34,009 nt of DNA from Streptomyces sp. TRM68367. GTDB taxonomy: Bacteria > Actinomycetota > Actinomycetes > Streptomycetales > Streptomycetaceae. The notes beneath the pieces are model-generated. The model was not told where the DNA came from. It was given only the letters and a program-made list of their open reading frames with translations, and did no database searches. Positions 31,919 through 34,009 of the stretch are shown here, piece after piece (the stretch's first letter is position 1; each line of letters begins with the position of its first letter). Location: NCBI RefSeq assembly GCF_014495685.1, contig NZ_JACTVI010000089.1:1-34009 (forward strand), in the 5' to 3' direction. A program made the position numbers and the translations under genes.

Positions 31919-33604
31919 TTGAGTCATCCGCATCCCGAACTCGGCTCGCCCCTGCCGCTCCCCGAAGGCGGCCTGCGGGTCACCCCACTCGGCGGTCTCG
32001 GCGAGATCGGCCGAAACATGACGGTCTTCGAGTACGGTGGCCGCCTGATGATCGTCGACTGCGGAGTGCTCTTCCCCGAGGAGGAGCAGCCCGGAATCGA
32101 CCTCATCCTGCCGGACTTCTCGTCCATCCGGGACCGTCTCGACGACATCGAGGGCATCGTCCTCACCCATGGCCACGAGGACCACATCGGAGGTGTCCCC
32201 TACCTCCTGAGGGAGAAGCCGGACATCCCCCTGATCGGCTCCAAGCTGACCCTCGCCCTGATCGAGGCGAAGCTCCAGGAACACCGCATCCGCCCATACA
32301 CCCTCGAAGTGGCGGAGGGGCACCGTGAGCGCATCGGCCCCTTCGACTGCGAGTTCGTCGCGGTCAACCACTCCATTCCGGACGCCTTGGCCGTCGCCAT
32401 CCGCACTCCTGCCGGCATGGTGGTCCACACGGGCGACTTCAAGATGGACCAACTGCCGCTGGACAACCGCCTCACGGACCTCCACGCGTTCGCACGGTTG
32501 AGCGAGGAAGGTATCGACCTTCTCCTCGCCGACTCGACGAATGCCGAGGTCCCGGGGTTCGTTCCGCCCGAGCGGGACATCTCCAACGTCCTGCGCCAGG
32601 TCTTCGCCGGCGCCCGCAAGCGGATCATCGTGGCCAGCTTCGCCAGCCACGTCCACCGCATCCAGCAGATCCTGGACGCGGCGTACGAGTACGGCCGCAG
32701 GGTCGCCTTCGTCGGCCGTTCCATGGTCCGCAACATGGGCATCGCACGGGACCTGGGCTATCTGAAGGTCCCCCCGGGCCTGGTGGTGGACGTCAAGACA
32801 CTGGACGACCTCCCGGACAGCGAGGTGGTCCTGGTCTGCACGGGCTCCCAGGGCGAACCGATGGCGGCGCTGTCCAGGATGGCGAACCGGGACCACCAGA
32901 TCCGGATCGTCGAAGGGGACACGGTCATCCTGGCCTCCTCGCTGATCCCGGGGAACGAGAACGCGGTCTACCGCGTCATCAACGGCCTGACACGCTGGGG
33001 CGCCAACGTCGTCCACAAGGGCAACGCCAAGGTCCACGTCTCGGGCCACGCGTCGGCCGGCGAGCTGCTGTACTTCTACAACATCTGCCGCCCCAGGAAC
33101 CTGATGCCGGTGCACGGCGAATGGCGCCACCTGCGCGCCAACGCCGAACTGGGCGCGCTCACGGGTGTGCCGCACGACCGGATCGTCATCGCCGAGGACG
33201 GCGTCGCCGTCGACCTCGTCGAGGGCAAGGCGAAGATCTCCGGCAAGGTCCAGGCGGGGTACGTCTACGTCGACGGCCTCTCGGTCGGCGATGTCGGTGA
33301 ACCGGCGCTGAAGGACCGGAAGATCCTCGGCGACGAGGGCATCATCTCGGTCTTCGTCGTCATCGACTCGTCCACCGGCAAGATCACGGGCGGTCCCCAT
33401 GTCCAGGCCCGTGGCTCCGGCATCGAGGACTCGGCGTTCAGCGATGTGCTCCCGAAGATCACGGAGTCACTGGAGCGCTCGGCCCAGGAGGGGATCGTGG
33501 AGCCCCACCAGCTGCAGCAGCTGGTCCGGCGGACCCTGGGCAAGTGGGTCTCGGACACGTACCGGCGCAGGCCGATGATCCTCCCTGTGGTGGTGGAGGT
33601 CTGA
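31919..33604 (+). CDS. rnj: Ribonuclease J
   Basis: RNase J is a metallo-beta-lactamase/beta-CASP ribonuclease with endo- and 5' exonuclease activity, a main mRNA decay and rRNA maturation enzyme in actinobacteria. The 561-residue protein has the zinc motif H84-G-H86-E-D88-H89 (LTHGHEDHIGG), the VHTGDFK and LLADSTNAE motifs, the beta-CASP domain with FASHVHRIQQI and TGSQGEPMAAL, and the C-terminal HVSGHASAGEL and MPVHGEWRHL motifs. The start is TTG at 31919 with GGTGAGGAG upstream; the length then matches other Streptomyces enzymes. Its target, an rRNA operon, happens to be the next unit downstream. Confidence 0.96.
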   Translation: MSHPHPELGSPLPLPEGGLRVTPLGGLGEIGRNMTVFEYGGRLMIVDCGVLFPEEEQPGIDLILPDFSSIRDRLDDIEGIVLTHGHEDHIGGVPYLLREKPDIPLIGSKLTLALIEAKLQEHRIRPYTLEVAEGHRERIGPFDCEFVAVNHSIPDALAVAIRTPAGMVVHTGDFKMDQLPLDNRLTDLHAFARLSEEGIDLLLADSTNAEVPGFVPPERDISNVLRQVFAGARKRIIVASFASHVHRIQQILDAAYEYGRRVAFVGRSMVRNMGIARDLGYLKVPPGLVVDVKTLDDLPDSEVVLVCTGSQGEPMAALSRMANRDHQIRIVEGDTVILASSLIPGNENAVYRVINGLTRWGANVVHKGNAKVHVSGHASAGELLYFYNICRPRNLMPVHGEWRHLRANAELGALTGVPHDRIVIAEDGVAVDLVEGKAKISGKVQAGYVYVDGLSVGDVGEPALKDRKILGDEGIISVFVVIDSSTGKITGGPHVQARGSGIEDSAFSDVLPKITESLERSAQEGIVEPHQLQQLVRRTLGKWVSDTYRRRPMILPVVVEV

Positions 33605-33636
33605 CGGTCCGTCGGACTCTCGCCCGCGTGAACCAG

Positions 33637-33674
33637 GAGCGGGGCGCCTCGATTTGCATCCGGGCGCTCCGCTC
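33637..33674 (+). terminator. Hairpin terminator after RNase J
   Basis: GAGCGGGGCGCC (33637-33648) pairs with GGCGCTCCGCTC (33663-33674) with one G-U pair and a 14-base loop, about 30 bases past the stop codon. It separates RNase J from the rRNA promoter. Confidence 0.75.
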
Positions 33675-33768
33675 CAGTACGTTTACGACCCCGCCCGCAA
33701 GGGAAGCCGGTTGCCTCGTGCGCCGGAACCAACTCCCGGAGGGGGCGGGAAATCCGACTCAGAATCTC

Positions 33769-33777
33769 TGATAAAGT
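33769..33777 (+). promoter_or_regulatory. rRNA operon promoter, extended -10
   Basis: TGATAAAGT is an extended -10 (TGnTAAAGT) followed by CGGAAACACCGAAGGGAAGCG, a sequence typical of Streptomyces rRNA promoters. The -35 is weak, as in many promoters of this type. Confidence 0.65.
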
Positions 33778-34009
33778 CGGAAACACCGAAGGGAAGCGCC
33801 CGGAGGAAAGCCGCGAGAGAGTCTCTGGCGGTGAGTACAAAGGAAGCGTCCGTTCCTTGAGAACTCAACAGCGTGCCAAAAGTCAACGCCAGATATGTTG
33901 ATACCCCGTCCATCGGACTTGTTCCGGTGGCGAGGTTCCTTTGAAACACACACAGCGAGGATGCTGTGAACGGTCGGGGTTATTCCTCCCGGCTGTTCCG
34001 CTCTCGTGG
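33778..34009 (+). ncRNA. rRNA operon leader (16S gene lies beyond the window)
   Basis: The sequence is the transcribed leader of an rRNA operon. It has the TTGAGAACTCAA processing/antitermination-type motif (33857-33868) in its usual CAACAGCGTGCCAAAAGT context, a stem CCATCGGA/TCCGGTGG near 33912-33930, and CACAGC/GCTGTG near 33951-33968. No 16S sequence is reached. The gap from 33605 to the window end has no protein gene. Confidence 0.75.

Noticed and set aside
31868..33400. 510-codon minus-strand frame opposite RNase J
   Set aside because: It is an antisense shadow of a gene with all RNase J motifs.

Overview
The window reads as chromosomal Streptomyces DNA. G+C is very high, third codon positions are strongly G/C-biased, and GTG and TTG starts are common. 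The right half follows the conserved Streptomyces order eccC, eccD, rpsO, pnp, M16 peptidase, dapB, (thyX), dapA, RNase J. The species cannot be named from the sequence alone.

Region 1 (1-17.4 kb) is an accessory flank of a type VII (ESX) secretion locus. It holds two copies of a similar gene set. The left set (2.2-5.4 kb) has two small membrane proteins, a WXG100-like protein, a CpnT-like delivery domain with no toxin attached, and a small helical protein. The right set (9.5-17.3 kb) has a 1745-residue polymorphic toxin, a related membrane protein, a related helical protein, a lone DUF397 protein and a second WXG100-like protein. The toxin has the CpnT-like N-terminus, a papain-fold/glutamine-deamidase (Tox-PL) domain in the middle and a PD-(D/E)XK-like nuclease at the C-terminus. 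Downstream of it, in one apparent operon, lie an Imm49 immunity gene that overlaps its 3' end, a second small likely immunity gene, a P-loop NTPase with a WD-like tail and a proline-rich membrane protein.

Region 2 (17.4-23.1 kb) holds core secretion machinery: the three-ATPase motor EccC and, divergently, the membrane channel subunit EccD. The other core genes (eccB, mycP, esxA/B) are not seen here.

Region 3 (23.1-33.6 kb) is housekeeping. It has rpsO-pnp with an intergenic hairpin, an M16 peptidase, dapB, dapA, RNase J and a few small membrane proteins. Between dapB and dapA, where streptomycetes usually carry thyX, lies a wreck of that gene. Only its ends survive, and the catalytic middle is replaced by a foreign segment containing what look like intein splicing blocks A and B. 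The last ~250 bases are the promoter and leader of an rRNA operon whose 16S gene starts beyond the window.

The most notable items are the two-warhead ESX effector with two candidate immunity genes, the duplicated effector set with one warhead-less copy, and the thyX pseudogene with its intein-like scar.
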